Shown here piece by piece: positions 51,361 through 58,383 of a DNA stretch of 64,000 bases (positions within the stretch are counted from its first letter, which is position 1; each line of letters starts with the position of its first letter). The translations under genes and the position numbers were made by a program. Origin of the DNA: [Actinomadura] parvosata subsp. kistnae. Lineage in GTDB: Bacteria > Actinomycetota > Actinomycetes > Streptosporangiales > Streptosporangiaceae. Below the pieces are notes generated by a model. That model was not told where the DNA came from. It did no database searches and worked only from the letters and a program-made list of their open reading frames with translations. The stretch is from positions 105,403-169,402 of the forward strand of contig NZ_OOHJ01000032.1 of the NCBI RefSeq assembly GCF_900323885.1, read 5' to 3'.

Positions 51361-51720
51361 TCATTTCCTCACGAAGAAGGCGCGGGCGGTGCGCCGTGCT
51401 TGATTCTCATAGAAGGCATTGCCGGACTTGTCCCGCAGTCCTCCTTCGGGGGTCGGCTCGGGGAGCACGCGATAACGCGCGTAGAAGGCGCTCGGATCGC
51501 GACCGGCCGCCGCGTTCTGGTCCGTGGTGACATGACGGAGCGAGGCGTTGCGGGTGGGGACCCGGACGTCGTCCACGAGCTTGCCCTCGACGCCGATCGC
51601 CGTGTACATGGTGTAGATTCGGTCGGCGCCGAGGAGCCGGCAGCCTCCGGTGTTGCCCCTCCAGGGGTTCTGGCCCTTGGGGACGTTGACGAGGAAGCTG
51701 ATGCGCTCGCTGTCGCAGCG
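51361..51720 (-). pseudogene. secreted nuclease-like (NucA/NucB-type) C-terminal fragment, tentative
   Basis: The leftward frame ends CDSERISFLVNVPKGQNPWR, GNTGGCRLLGADRIYTMYTA, then TTDQNAAAGRDPSAFYARYR, VLPEPTPEG ... FYENQARRTARAFFVRK. The DQNAAAG..FY..YR segment resembles the end of NucA/NucB-type deoxyribonucleases, but the remaining sequence does not clearly fit. Upstream codons have antisense-like composition and no start, so an N-terminal part is missing. Nothing intact is seen in 51134-51360 or 51721-52017. Confidence 0.4.
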
Positions 51721-52017
51721 CGGGCTCCCGGGCGCGGGCCGAGCGGGTGGTCGACGGCAGCGCCCGGCTGGTCGCCGCGCATGGTGTGAGCGGGGCTGCC
51801 GTCCACGGCCGGTGAAACCCAGTGCTGGGGCCGCGCCTTGACATGGGAGCAGGGCCAGAAGCGCTGGGCGGGCAGAGCGACGGTGCGCGAGCAGGGAGTA
51901 GGGCCAGGCCGTGGATGGGTGGCAGCGGTGCCGGCTCTCTGGCTCGCGGGCGGAGTACCGGTTCGTCATCGATCATCGTCACGGGCGCGGAGTGTGACAG
52001 CAGATAACAGTGAGAGG

Positions 52018-53019
52018 ATGGCGAGGGTGACAGGAAGACCTGGTGACATCGACAGCGCGGCCATCGACCGGGCGGCCGAGGTGCTGCGCGGTGGAGGCCT
52101 GGTGGCCTTCCCGACCGAGACCGTCTACGGGCTGGGTGCCAACGCCGCCGACGGCGCCGCCGTCACGCGCGTCTTCCAGGCTAAAGGGCGTCCGCCCTCC
52201 CACCCGCTGATCGTCCACCTCGCCGACGCGGAGCAACTGGACGGCTGGGCAGAGGGCCTGCCCGCCGCCGCGCGGCTGCTGGCCGAGCGCTTCTGGCCGG
52301 GGCCGCTGACGCTGGTGCTGCGGCGCGGCCGCCGGGTGCCGCTGGAGACGACCGGCGGCCTGGAGACGGTGGCCGTGCGCGTGCCCGCCCATCCCGTCGC
52401 GCTCGCGCTGCTGTCCGCCTTCGGCGGCGGCATCGCGGCCCCGTCGGCCAACCGCTTCGGCTCGGTCAGCCCCACCACGGCCGGCCACGTCCGCGCCGAA
52501 CTCGGTGACGCCGTCGACGTCGTGCTGGACGGCGGCCCGTGCCAGGTCGGCGTCGAGTCCACCATCGTCGACGCCACGGGCGAGGCGCTGAGCATCCTGC
52601 GGCCCGGCGGAGTCACGCGCGAAGACCTCGAAGCGGCGCTGGGCCGCCCGCTCGAGGTCCCCGCCACGAGTACGGTCCGGGTGCCCGGCCAGCATCCCTC
52701 GCACTACGCGCCGCGAGCCCGGGTCGTCCTGGTCGAGCCCGAGCAGGTGATCGCCGAAGCGGAACGCGCGCAGGAGTCCGGCCACCAGGTGGGCGTCCTG
52801 CTTCCTCCCGCTTTCGCCGACGCCGAGGTCAAGGCGCACGCCGTGGTGGCGGTCCCGGCGTCGATGCCCGCCTACGCGCGCGAGCTGTACGCCTTGCTGC
52901 GCGAGCTCGACCAGCGAGGCTGTGACCTCATCGTGGCGTCCCTGCCGCCGGAGCAGGGGCTGGGCCTGGCGATCGCCAACCGGCTGCGCCGCGCCGCAGG
53001 ACCCCGGCCCGCCGCCTGA
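52018..53019 (+). CDS. sua5: L-threonylcarbamoyladenylate synthase (TsaC/Sua5)
   Basis: 333 residues from ATG 52018; a GTG at 52027 with better-spaced AGAGGA is alternative. The YrdC fold carries LVAFPTETVYGLGANAADGA, KGRPPSHPLIVHLADAEQL, RVPAHPVALALLSAFGGGIA, APSANRFGSVSPTTAGHV and STIVDATGEALSILRPGG. After the PSHYAPRARVVLV linker a C-terminal Sua5 domain follows, so this is the long Sua5 form. It makes threonylcarbamoyl-AMP for the t6A37 modification of ANN-decoding tRNAs, an essential cytoplasmic function. Confidence 0.94.
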   Translation: MARVTGRPGDIDSAAIDRAAEVLRGGGLVAFPTETVYGLGANAADGAAVTRVFQAKGRPPSHPLIVHLADAEQLDGWAEGLPAAARLLAERFWPGPLTLVLRRGRRVPLETTGGLETVAVRVPAHPVALALLSAFGGGIAAPSANRFGSVSPTTAGHVRAELGDAVDVVLDGGPCQVGVESTIVDATGEALSILRPGGVTREDLEAALGRPLEVPATSTVRVPGQHPSHYAPRARVVLVEPEQVIAEAERAQESGHQVGVLLPPAFADAEVKAHAVVAVPASMPAYARELYALLRELDQRGCDLIVASLPPEQGLGLAIANRLRRAAGPRPAA

Positions 53020-53046
53020 GCGGCGCGAGCATCGCGCCGGCGACCT

Positions 53047-53166
53047 GGCCGCGGGCGTGTCCTCAGATCAGGCCGCGGGCGTGTCCTCAGATCAGGCCGC
53101 GGGCGTGTCCTCAGATCAGGCCGCGGGCGTGTCCTCAGATCTGGCCGCGGGCGTGTCTTCAGATCA
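53047..53166 (+). repeat. 24-bp tandem repeat, five copies
   Basis: Units start at 53047, 53071, 53095, 53119 and 53143. Copies 1-3 are identical (GGCCGCGGGCGTGTCCTCAG followed by ATCA); copies 4 and 5 differ by one base each. The last copy contains the stop codon of the NarL-type regulator gene (53159-53161). The following sequence GGCCGAGGGCG is the parental coding end, so the array looks like repeated copying of that gene's 3' end into the gap between two convergent genes. Confidence 0.95.
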
Positions 53167-53785
53167 GGCCGAGGGCGCGGGCGACCGCCACCGCGCGCAG
53201 GCGGCTGTTGGCGCCGAGCTTGCGCAGGATGTGCTGGACGTGGGTGTTCGCGGTGGTCTGGCTGATCGACAGGTGGCCGGCGATGCCCCGCGTGGTCTCG
53301 CCCTGGGCCAGCAGCGCGAGGACCTCTCGTTCGCGGTCCGTCAGCGGCTCGCCCGGCGGCGGGGGTGCGGCGGCGCGGAGGGTCTCGATGAGTCTGAGCG
53401 TGGTGGACGGTGCCAGCGCGGCCTGCCCCTGGGCGACGGCCTTGACCGCCAGCAGGATCTCCTCGGGCCGCTGGCTCTTCAGCACGAAGCCTCTCGCGCC
53501 CGCGCGCAGCGTCTCGCGTACGTACTCGTCGTGGTCGTAGGTCGTCAGCACCAGCACGCGCACGGGGAGTCGTGCCAGCTCCCATGCCGCGGCCACTCCG
53601 TCCATGCCGGGCATGCGCACGTCCAGCAGCACCACGTCCGGCCGTAGCGCGGTGGCCTCGGCCACCGCCTGCGCCCCGTCGGCGGCCTCCCCGACCACCT
53701 CGATGTCGGGGTCGGTCTCCAGGATCATCCTCAGTCCCGACCGCATCAGCGCCTGGTCGTCGGCCACCAGCACCCGTACGGTCAC
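53159..53785 (-). CDS. NarL-family response regulator
   Basis: 208 residues starting MTVRVLVADDQALMRSGLRM. The phospho-Asp is in VLLDVRMPGMDGVAAAWELA, Lys in GFVLKSQRPEEIL; the LuxR HTH is LTDREREVLALLAQGETTRG, ISQTTANTHVQHILRKLGAN. It follows its kinase gene after eight bases and forms a two-component pair with it. Its 3' end lies in the 24-bp repeat array. Confidence 0.95.
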   Translation of the reverse strand: MTVRVLVADDQALMRSGLRMILETDPDIEVVGEAADGAQAVAEATALRPDVVLLDVRMPGMDGVAAAWELARLPVRVLVLTTYDHDEYVRETLRAGARGFVLKSQRPEEILLAVKAVAQGQAALAPSTTLRLIETLRAAAPPPPGEPLTDREREVLALLAQGETTRGIAGHLSISQTTANTHVQHILRKLGANSRLRAVAVARALGLI

Positions 53786-53793
53786 GGCGGGTC

Positions 53794-55095
53794 CTACCCC
53801 GCCGGCAGTTCGGCGCTGACCCGGAACCCGGCCTCGCGGGTCGGCCCGGCCGAGAACGTGCCGCCCAGCGCGCTCACCCGCTCGCGCAGGCCGCGCAGTC
53901 CCTGGCCGGAGCCGGGTCCTGGGGAGGCGGGGCCGGCGTCGGTGACCTCGACGGTTACGTCATGCTCGGCGTAGGTGATCCTGACGACGGTGTAGGCGTG
54001 CCGGGTGTGTTTGAGGGCGTTGGTCAGGGATTCCTGAACGATCCGGTACACGACGGATTCCCGGGCGGGCGTGAGGGCCGGCGGCATGCCGGTGACCAGC
54101 AGATCCACCGGCAGCCCCGCGGCACGGAACCGGGCGACGAGCGCGTGCAGGTCGCTCGCCCGCCGCGCCCGCGCGCCGTCGCAGGAGGCGAGCGTGTCGT
54201 CACTCGCCCGCCGCGGCTCCACGTCGTCGCAGGTGGCGAGCGCGTCCAGGTCGCTCGCCCGCTGCGCCCGCGCGCCGTCGCAGGCGGCGCGCGTGTCGTC
54301 GCTCGCCCGGCGCGAGTCCTCGCCGTCGCGCAGCCGCTCCAGCAGCAGATGGCTCTGCTGGAGGGCGTCGTGGGCGATGTCGGCGATGTCGCGCAGGGCC
54401 TGGCCGACGCGTTCCGGCCGCCGGTCGAGCGCGGCACCGCCGGCCTGGGCGGCGACGACGGCCATGCCCTGCGAGATCACGTCGTGCAGCTCGCGCGCGA
54501 TGGCCGCCTGCCGCTCGGCCGTACGGGCGTGCTCCTCGGCCAGGACCCGGCGGGAGTGCTCGCGGGTGTAGTTCCGCAGGTTCAGGGCGCCCCTGCCGAG
54601 CAGGAACAGCACGCCGAACTGCACCCACGCGGAGACCACGTTGGCCGGGGGCAGGTGCTCGACGAACGCGTTGACCGCGTCGAGCAGCGCCGCTCCCGCC
54701 GCCGCGGCCCACCCGCCGCCCGCGCCCGGGGCGTAGGCGCCCAGGGCGTACGTGATCGACAGCGCGGGCGCGTCCAGGCTGGCCATGGGCAGTGCCAGCA
54801 GGAAGTAGGCCGACGCGGCCAGCCAGACGACGGCGAAGGCGGTCACCGGCCGGGTGCGCCGCCACAACAACGCGGCCGAGGCGACCACGATGAGCCCGGC
54901 CCCGATGAGCACGGCCCCGGCCGCCGTTCCCTGCCCGCCGGGCTGCATCTGCAGGAACGCGTTGAGCGAACGCGGCCGGTCGCCGTCGCCGTCACGAAAC
55001 AGCCCGTACAGAGCGGCCAGCCCCCACCCCGCGCTCACCAGCGCGAGGAACCGGTCGATCACGACCGGCGTCACCAGCCGCCGGGCCCAGACCAT
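53794..55095 (-). CDS. NarL-class sensor histidine kinase with duplicated linker
   Basis: 433 residues from the ATG at 55095 after GGGAGGG. Five or so membrane helices (VVIDRFLALVSAGWGLAALY, AAGAVLIGAGLIVVASAALL, AFAVVWLAASAYFLLALPMA) precede the HisKA_3 box AAIARELHDVISQGMAVVAA. The ATPase has VYRIVQESLTNALKHTRHAY and GQGLRGLRERVSALGG. Between them is a 33-residue duplicated insert (RRASDDT..ACDGARA.RASDL). It phosphorylates the regulator at 53159-53785 in response to a membrane or envelope signal. Confidence 0.93.
   Translation of the reverse strand: MVWARRLVTPVVIDRFLALVSAGWGLAALYGLFRDGDGDRPRSLNAFLQMQPGGQGTAAGAVLIGAGLIVVASAALLWRRTRPVTAFAVVWLAASAYFLLALPMASLDAPALSITYALGAYAPGAGGGWAAAAGAALLDAVNAFVEHLPPANVVSAWVQFGVLFLLGRGALNLRNYTREHSRRVLAEEHARTAERQAAIARELHDVISQGMAVVAAQAGGAALDRRPERVGQALRDIADIAHDALQQSHLLLERLRDGEDSRRASDDTRAACDGARAQRASDLDALATCDDVEPRRASDDTLASCDGARARRASDLHALVARFRAAGLPVDLLVTGMPPALTPARESVVYRIVQESLTNALKHTRHAYTVVRITYAEHDVTVEVTDAGPASPGPGSGQGLRGLRERVSALGGTFSAGPTREAGFRVSAELPAG
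54141..54314 (+). repeat. 99-bp-period in-frame duplication in the kinase linker
   Basis: A roughly 75-bp block beginning at 54141 recurs at 54240 with few mismatches, and a related shorter block lies between. The period of 99 bp equals 33 codons, so the kinase carries two copies of an Arg/Ala/Asp/Ser-rich segment between its dimerisation helices and ATPase domain. Confidence 0.85.
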
Positions 55096-55219
55096 CACGA
55101 GCCCTCCCGACCTCGCCCGAGCCAGGACACTCCCATAGTGATCGCCCCACCGCCATCGCACAATCACATGAGAACGGGATCATCTGTTCCGAGGACGCGC
55201 CCCTGTCCATGGCGGTCGT

Positions 55220-55271
55220 ACCGTCGTCGGCATGCTGCTACGCCACCCCCTCGCACGGCTGATCCTGCTCG
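55220..55271 (+). repeat. 52-bp direct repeat, upstream copy over the CPBP start
   Basis: The 52 bases beginning ACCGTCGTCGGCATGCTGCT and ending CTGATCCTGCTCG are repeated exactly at 56098-56149. This copy spans the start codon and first 13 codons of the CPBP gene. Confidence 0.93.
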
Positions 55272-56097
55272 CCGTAATCTTCGTCGCGCTGGAGGTCCCG
55301 TTCGCCCTGACCGGGGTGCTGTGGGGCTCGTGGTCCGGCGCGGCCGTGCTGAACTTCGGCGCGATCCTCGTCGCCCTGTACGTCGTCACCCGTTTCGTCG
55401 AGCGGCGCCCCTGGCCGCGGTCGGGCTCGGCCGGCGGCACGCCGTACGGCACCTGCTCGCGGGGGCGGCGCTGAGCTGCGGCCTGCTGGCGCTGATCATG
55501 ACGCTGATGGCGGTCGCCGGCTGGTACCACGTGCTCGGGACACACCTCGGCTGGCACGTCGCCAGCGCGTTCGCGACGATCGTACTGGCGGCCTCGTTCG
55601 AGGAGCTGGCCTACCGGGGCGGGCTGTTCCGGCTGCTGGAGGAGTGGCTGGGCACCTGGCTCGCGCTCATCGCCCCCGCCCTCCTCTTCGCACTCGGCCA
55701 CCTGGACAACCCGCACACGACGCCGATCAGCGCGCTGACGACCCTGGTGGCGGGGGTGTGGACGGCCCTCATGTACGTGCGCACCCGCGCCCTGTGGCTG
55801 CCCATCGGCGCCCATGTGGCGTGGAACTTCGTCATGAGCGCCCTCGGCCTGCCCGTCTCGGGCCTGTCCCTGAACGCGGCCCTGGTCACCGCCACCATGA
55901 CGGGCCCGCCCTCATGGACCGGCGGACCGTACGGGCTCGAGGCCGGCTGGCCGGTGCTCATCGCGCTGCTTCCCGTCGTCGGCCGGCTGGCCCGCTCGTC
56001 GATCGCGGCCGGACACGTCAAGGCTCCTTCGTGGCGGCGCGAACGAGCCCAAGCAACCCAGCCCGGCGCAGATCGCGGCAACCGGTTGAACGGATGA
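55232..56097 (+). pseudogene. CPBP intramembrane glutamic protease, single-base frameshift
   Basis: From the ATG at 55232 the protein runs MLLRHPLARLILLAVIFVAL to YVVTRFVERRP. It then needs a frame change in the C-run at about 55409-55412 to continue LAAVGLGRRHAVRHLLAGAA, LSCGLLALIMTLMAVAGWYH, to the active-site ASFEELAYRGGLFRLLEE (EExxxR) and GAHVAWNFVMSALG (HxxxN), ending at 56097. Restoring one C gives a full family-length protein of about 288 residues. It is either a genuine inactivating deletion or a homopolymer sequencing error. Confidence 0.8.
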
Positions 56098-56149
56098 ACC
56101 GTCGTCGGCATGCTGCTACGCCACCCCCTCGCACGGCTGATCCTGCTCG
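56098..56149 (+). repeat. 52-bp direct repeat, downstream copy
   Basis: Exact copy of 55220-55271, placed immediately after the CPBP stop codon. It reproduces the first 13 codons of that gene, then diverges (ACATGGTCGTAGAGG) and soon hits a stop. The remainder of 56150-56402 shows nothing recognised. Confidence 0.93.
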
Positions 56150-56402
56150 ACATGGTCGTAGAGGCGTATCGCCCGGTAGGCGCCGCGTGACCTCCAGGGC
56201 GCGCGCCACCCGGGACTGCGAGGGGCGGCCATTGGCACGTCGAGCCTAGGCCGGAAGCGCGATGTCCGCCGACCTGGACCTTTCTCACCCACGAGCGCGT
56301 TGGCCGGCGAAACGTCCGCCACGGCCGTGCGCGGATGTTCACGTTGAGAACGAACGGCCGTCCAAGGCGAGGCGGCCCTGGGTGAATTGTCCCAGGTGCA
56401 TC

Positions 56403-56984
56403 TCAGCGACGGACGCGGTAACGGATATGGGTCGCCTCCGGTGTGTCGATCACCCGGACGATCTCCAGCGTCACCCGCGACGGCAGCACCTCGAACAGCC
56501 GCCTGCCACCTCCGAACAGCACCGGTACCTGATGAATCTGTATTTCATCCAGGACGCCGGCCTCCAGCGCGCGCTGTGCCGTACGGGCGCCGATCACATG
56601 CACATGCCGGTCCCCGGCAGCGGCCTTGGCCTGCGCCATCGCGCTTTCGATCCCGTCGTTCACGTACGAGATCAACGGATACTTCGCGACCGACGGGTCG
56701 GGCTGCCGATGGCTGAGCACGAAGACCGGGACACCCTCACCATGATGAACACCACCCCAGTGATCGGCCTGTTCCGCGGTACGCCGTCCCGACACGACCG
56801 CCCCGGCCTCCCTGATCTCGTCCATCAGCTTCCCGGCCACTCCGGACCCGCGGAAGTCACCCTCCGGCGCGAGGGCCCAATCGTGCAGGGTGAACCCGTC
56901 GCCTCCCGGGTTGCCCGGTCCGTCGTTGGGACCCGCGACGTACCCGTCGACCGACACCGACATGTCCAGCACTGATACAGCCAC
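56403..56984 (-). CDS. dihydrofolate-reductase-like protein (RibD C-terminal family)
   Basis: 193 residues from a GTG at 56984 with GGAGG upstream. VSVLDMSVSVDGYVAGPNDG, DEIREAGAVVSGRRTAEQAD, VPVFVLSHRQPDPSVAKYPL, VHVIGARTAQRALEAGVLDE and QVPVLFGGGRRLFEVL match the actinobacterial DHFR/RibD_C family of NADPH-dependent reductases. The physiological substrate is generally unknown. It is monocistronic. Confidence 0.9.
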   Translation of the reverse strand: MAVSVLDMSVSVDGYVAGPNDGPGNPGGDGFTLHDWALAPEGDFRGSGVAGKLMDEIREAGAVVSGRRTAEQADHWGGVHHGEGVPVFVLSHRQPDPSVAKYPLISYVNDGIESAMAQAKAAAGDRHVHVIGARTAQRALEAGVLDEIQIHQVPVLFGGGRRLFEVLPSRVTLEIVRVIDTPEATHIRYRVRR

Positions 56985-57423
56985 ATCGACCTCCGGTGGT
57001 CTTCATCGAACCCGCTCCGACCCGCCGTAGGACCCGGCATGACGGGACTGCTCATCGGCCAGACGGCTCGACCATGGCCCTGGCGCCAGCCCGTCCGACG
57101 GTGAACGGAAACGGGCGTTTCAGGGTACTCATTCTCGGCAACCCAGATGCGTCACACCAGGACATTGATCGGACATTCTGCGGACACTCACCCTGCCGGC
57201 CTCATAGCCCCATTACGCGACGGTCGGGGCCACCCCCAGGAAGGAAGGGTGTCCCGGCCGGTGGCACGCGTTTCGTGTGCGCCCCGTATTACAGCTTCCG
57301 AGGCTGACGGCGCCGATCCGGACCGTCAATGGAGTCATCTCGGCCATGTGCCCCGAACCAATCGCTCGGAACCGCGTCTGACTTCACGTACGCATCCATC
57401 CAGAAGCGACCAGAGGAGCCACA
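56985..57423. other. 439-bp gene-free stretch, nothing recognised
   Basis: It lies between the divergent DHFR-like and secreted-protein genes and presumably holds both promoters. No credible ORF, repeat or strong hairpin was found. Confidence 0.4.
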
Positions 57424-58032
57424 TTGCTCGAGAAACTGATGGTGCTGGGGATCGCCGCCACGGTGCTGGGCGCCGGCGAGGCCGCGGCGGCGCCGGCGGC
57501 CGCCTCCCTGCCCAAGGGATTCCTGCTGTACGAGGCCAAGGCGGCAGGACCGGCCAAGTCGTGGGAGAAGTGGACGGTGAGCAACCGGCTGAGCCGGCGC
57601 CTGGAGGTCAACCCGTGCGAGCGCGACCCCGGCGCCGATGACCGGGTCGCGGCACGCACCATCACGTACGTGGCCGAGGCCGATCACCTGAGCGAACAGG
57701 TCGTGATCTACCGGAGCGAGACCGCCGCTCGCCAGGCGTTCAACGACGTACGAGCCGACCTCAAGAGGTGCGCCACCGGCGGCACCAAGCCCTACACGTA
57801 CACGTACCGATGGAAGAAGACCCTCATCGGCGACGAGGCGTTGCGCATCGGCGGTTTCTTCTTCGAGGGCAGGGCCCGCTACGTCATCGTGCGGAAGGGC
57901 AAGGCCCTCGCCATCTACGGCGAAGGCGGGAATGTGACCAAGAGCCTGAAGTCCTCCCACTTCCGCGCGGTGGTGAAGGACGCCCGCACCATGGCCGGCA
58001 AGGTATGCGGCCTGCCTGGCGTCTGCTCCTGA
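57424..58032 (+). CDS. secreted protein, unknown function
   Basis: 202 residues from a TTG preceded by GAGGAG. A signal peptide (MLEKLMVLGIAATVLGAGEA, cleavage near AAAAP) is followed by a domain with four Cys in the mature part (NPCERDP, LKRCATGG, KVCGLPGVCS) and alternating strands (KPYTYTYRWKKTLIGDEALR, IGGFFFEGRARYVIVRKGKA). It resembles sensor-like extracellular domains but is not identified. Probable export and disulfide formation are inferred. Confidence 0.75.
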   Translation: MLEKLMVLGIAATVLGAGEAAAAPAAASLPKGFLLYEAKAAGPAKSWEKWTVSNRLSRRLEVNPCERDPGADDRVAARTITYVAEADHLSEQVVIYRSETAARQAFNDVRADLKRCATGGTKPYTYTYRWKKTLIGDEALRIGGFFFEGRARYVIVRKGKALAIYGEGGNVTKSLKSSHFRAVVKDARTMAGKVCGLPGVCS

Positions 58033-58120
58033 CGGTCACCCCCCATCTCCCGGACGGTCAGCGCCGGATGGCGCTTCATGGAGTACTCGGTCGGAGCGAT
58101 GGCGGGAGGCGCACCGCGCC

Positions 58121-58300
58121 GTGCCCAGCGGCCGCCCGCCCTGGCTCTGCGAGCTCCAACGGCTGGAGCGCGTGCTGCGGGTCTCGCGCAGCCACGAGGA
58201 GGAACTCGCCGAGAGGCTTGACGCCGGCGATCGGGGCGAAGTCGGAGGCTTCGCCGGACGCGGATGGCCGACGCCCTACGGGTACCCCGGGTGGGCATAA
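58121..58300 (+). CDS. possible small protein upstream of the LuxR-ATPase gene
   Basis: A GTG at 58121 with GGGAGG eleven bases upstream opens 59 codons ending in TAA: MPSGRPPWLCELQRLERVLR, VSRSHEEELAERLDAGDRGE, VGGFAGRGWPTPYGYPGWA. The amphipathic helix and aromatic, Gly-rich tail look like a real small protein or the end of one, since the frame is open and coding-like further upstream (SERWREAHRAV). No family is recognised. Confidence 0.4.
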   Translation: MPSGRPPWLCELQRLERVLRVSRSHEEELAERLDAGDRGEVGGFAGRGWPTPYGYPGWA

Positions 58301-58383
58301 TTCGAGGAGCCACACTGACTGGAGCTGCCCTATGTTCCGGTCAGAGGATAGTGCCATGGCCGGATCTAGGTGGGCAGGGTGAT

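Noticed and set aside
53047..53166. CRISPR array
   Set aside because: The 24-bp units are directly adjacent with no spacers; it is a simple tandem repeat.
53572..55230. Long plus-strand frame joined to the CPBP gene
   Set aside because: Its first 550 codons are antisense of the NarL kinase and regulator genes; only the part after about 55409 is real CPBP sequence.
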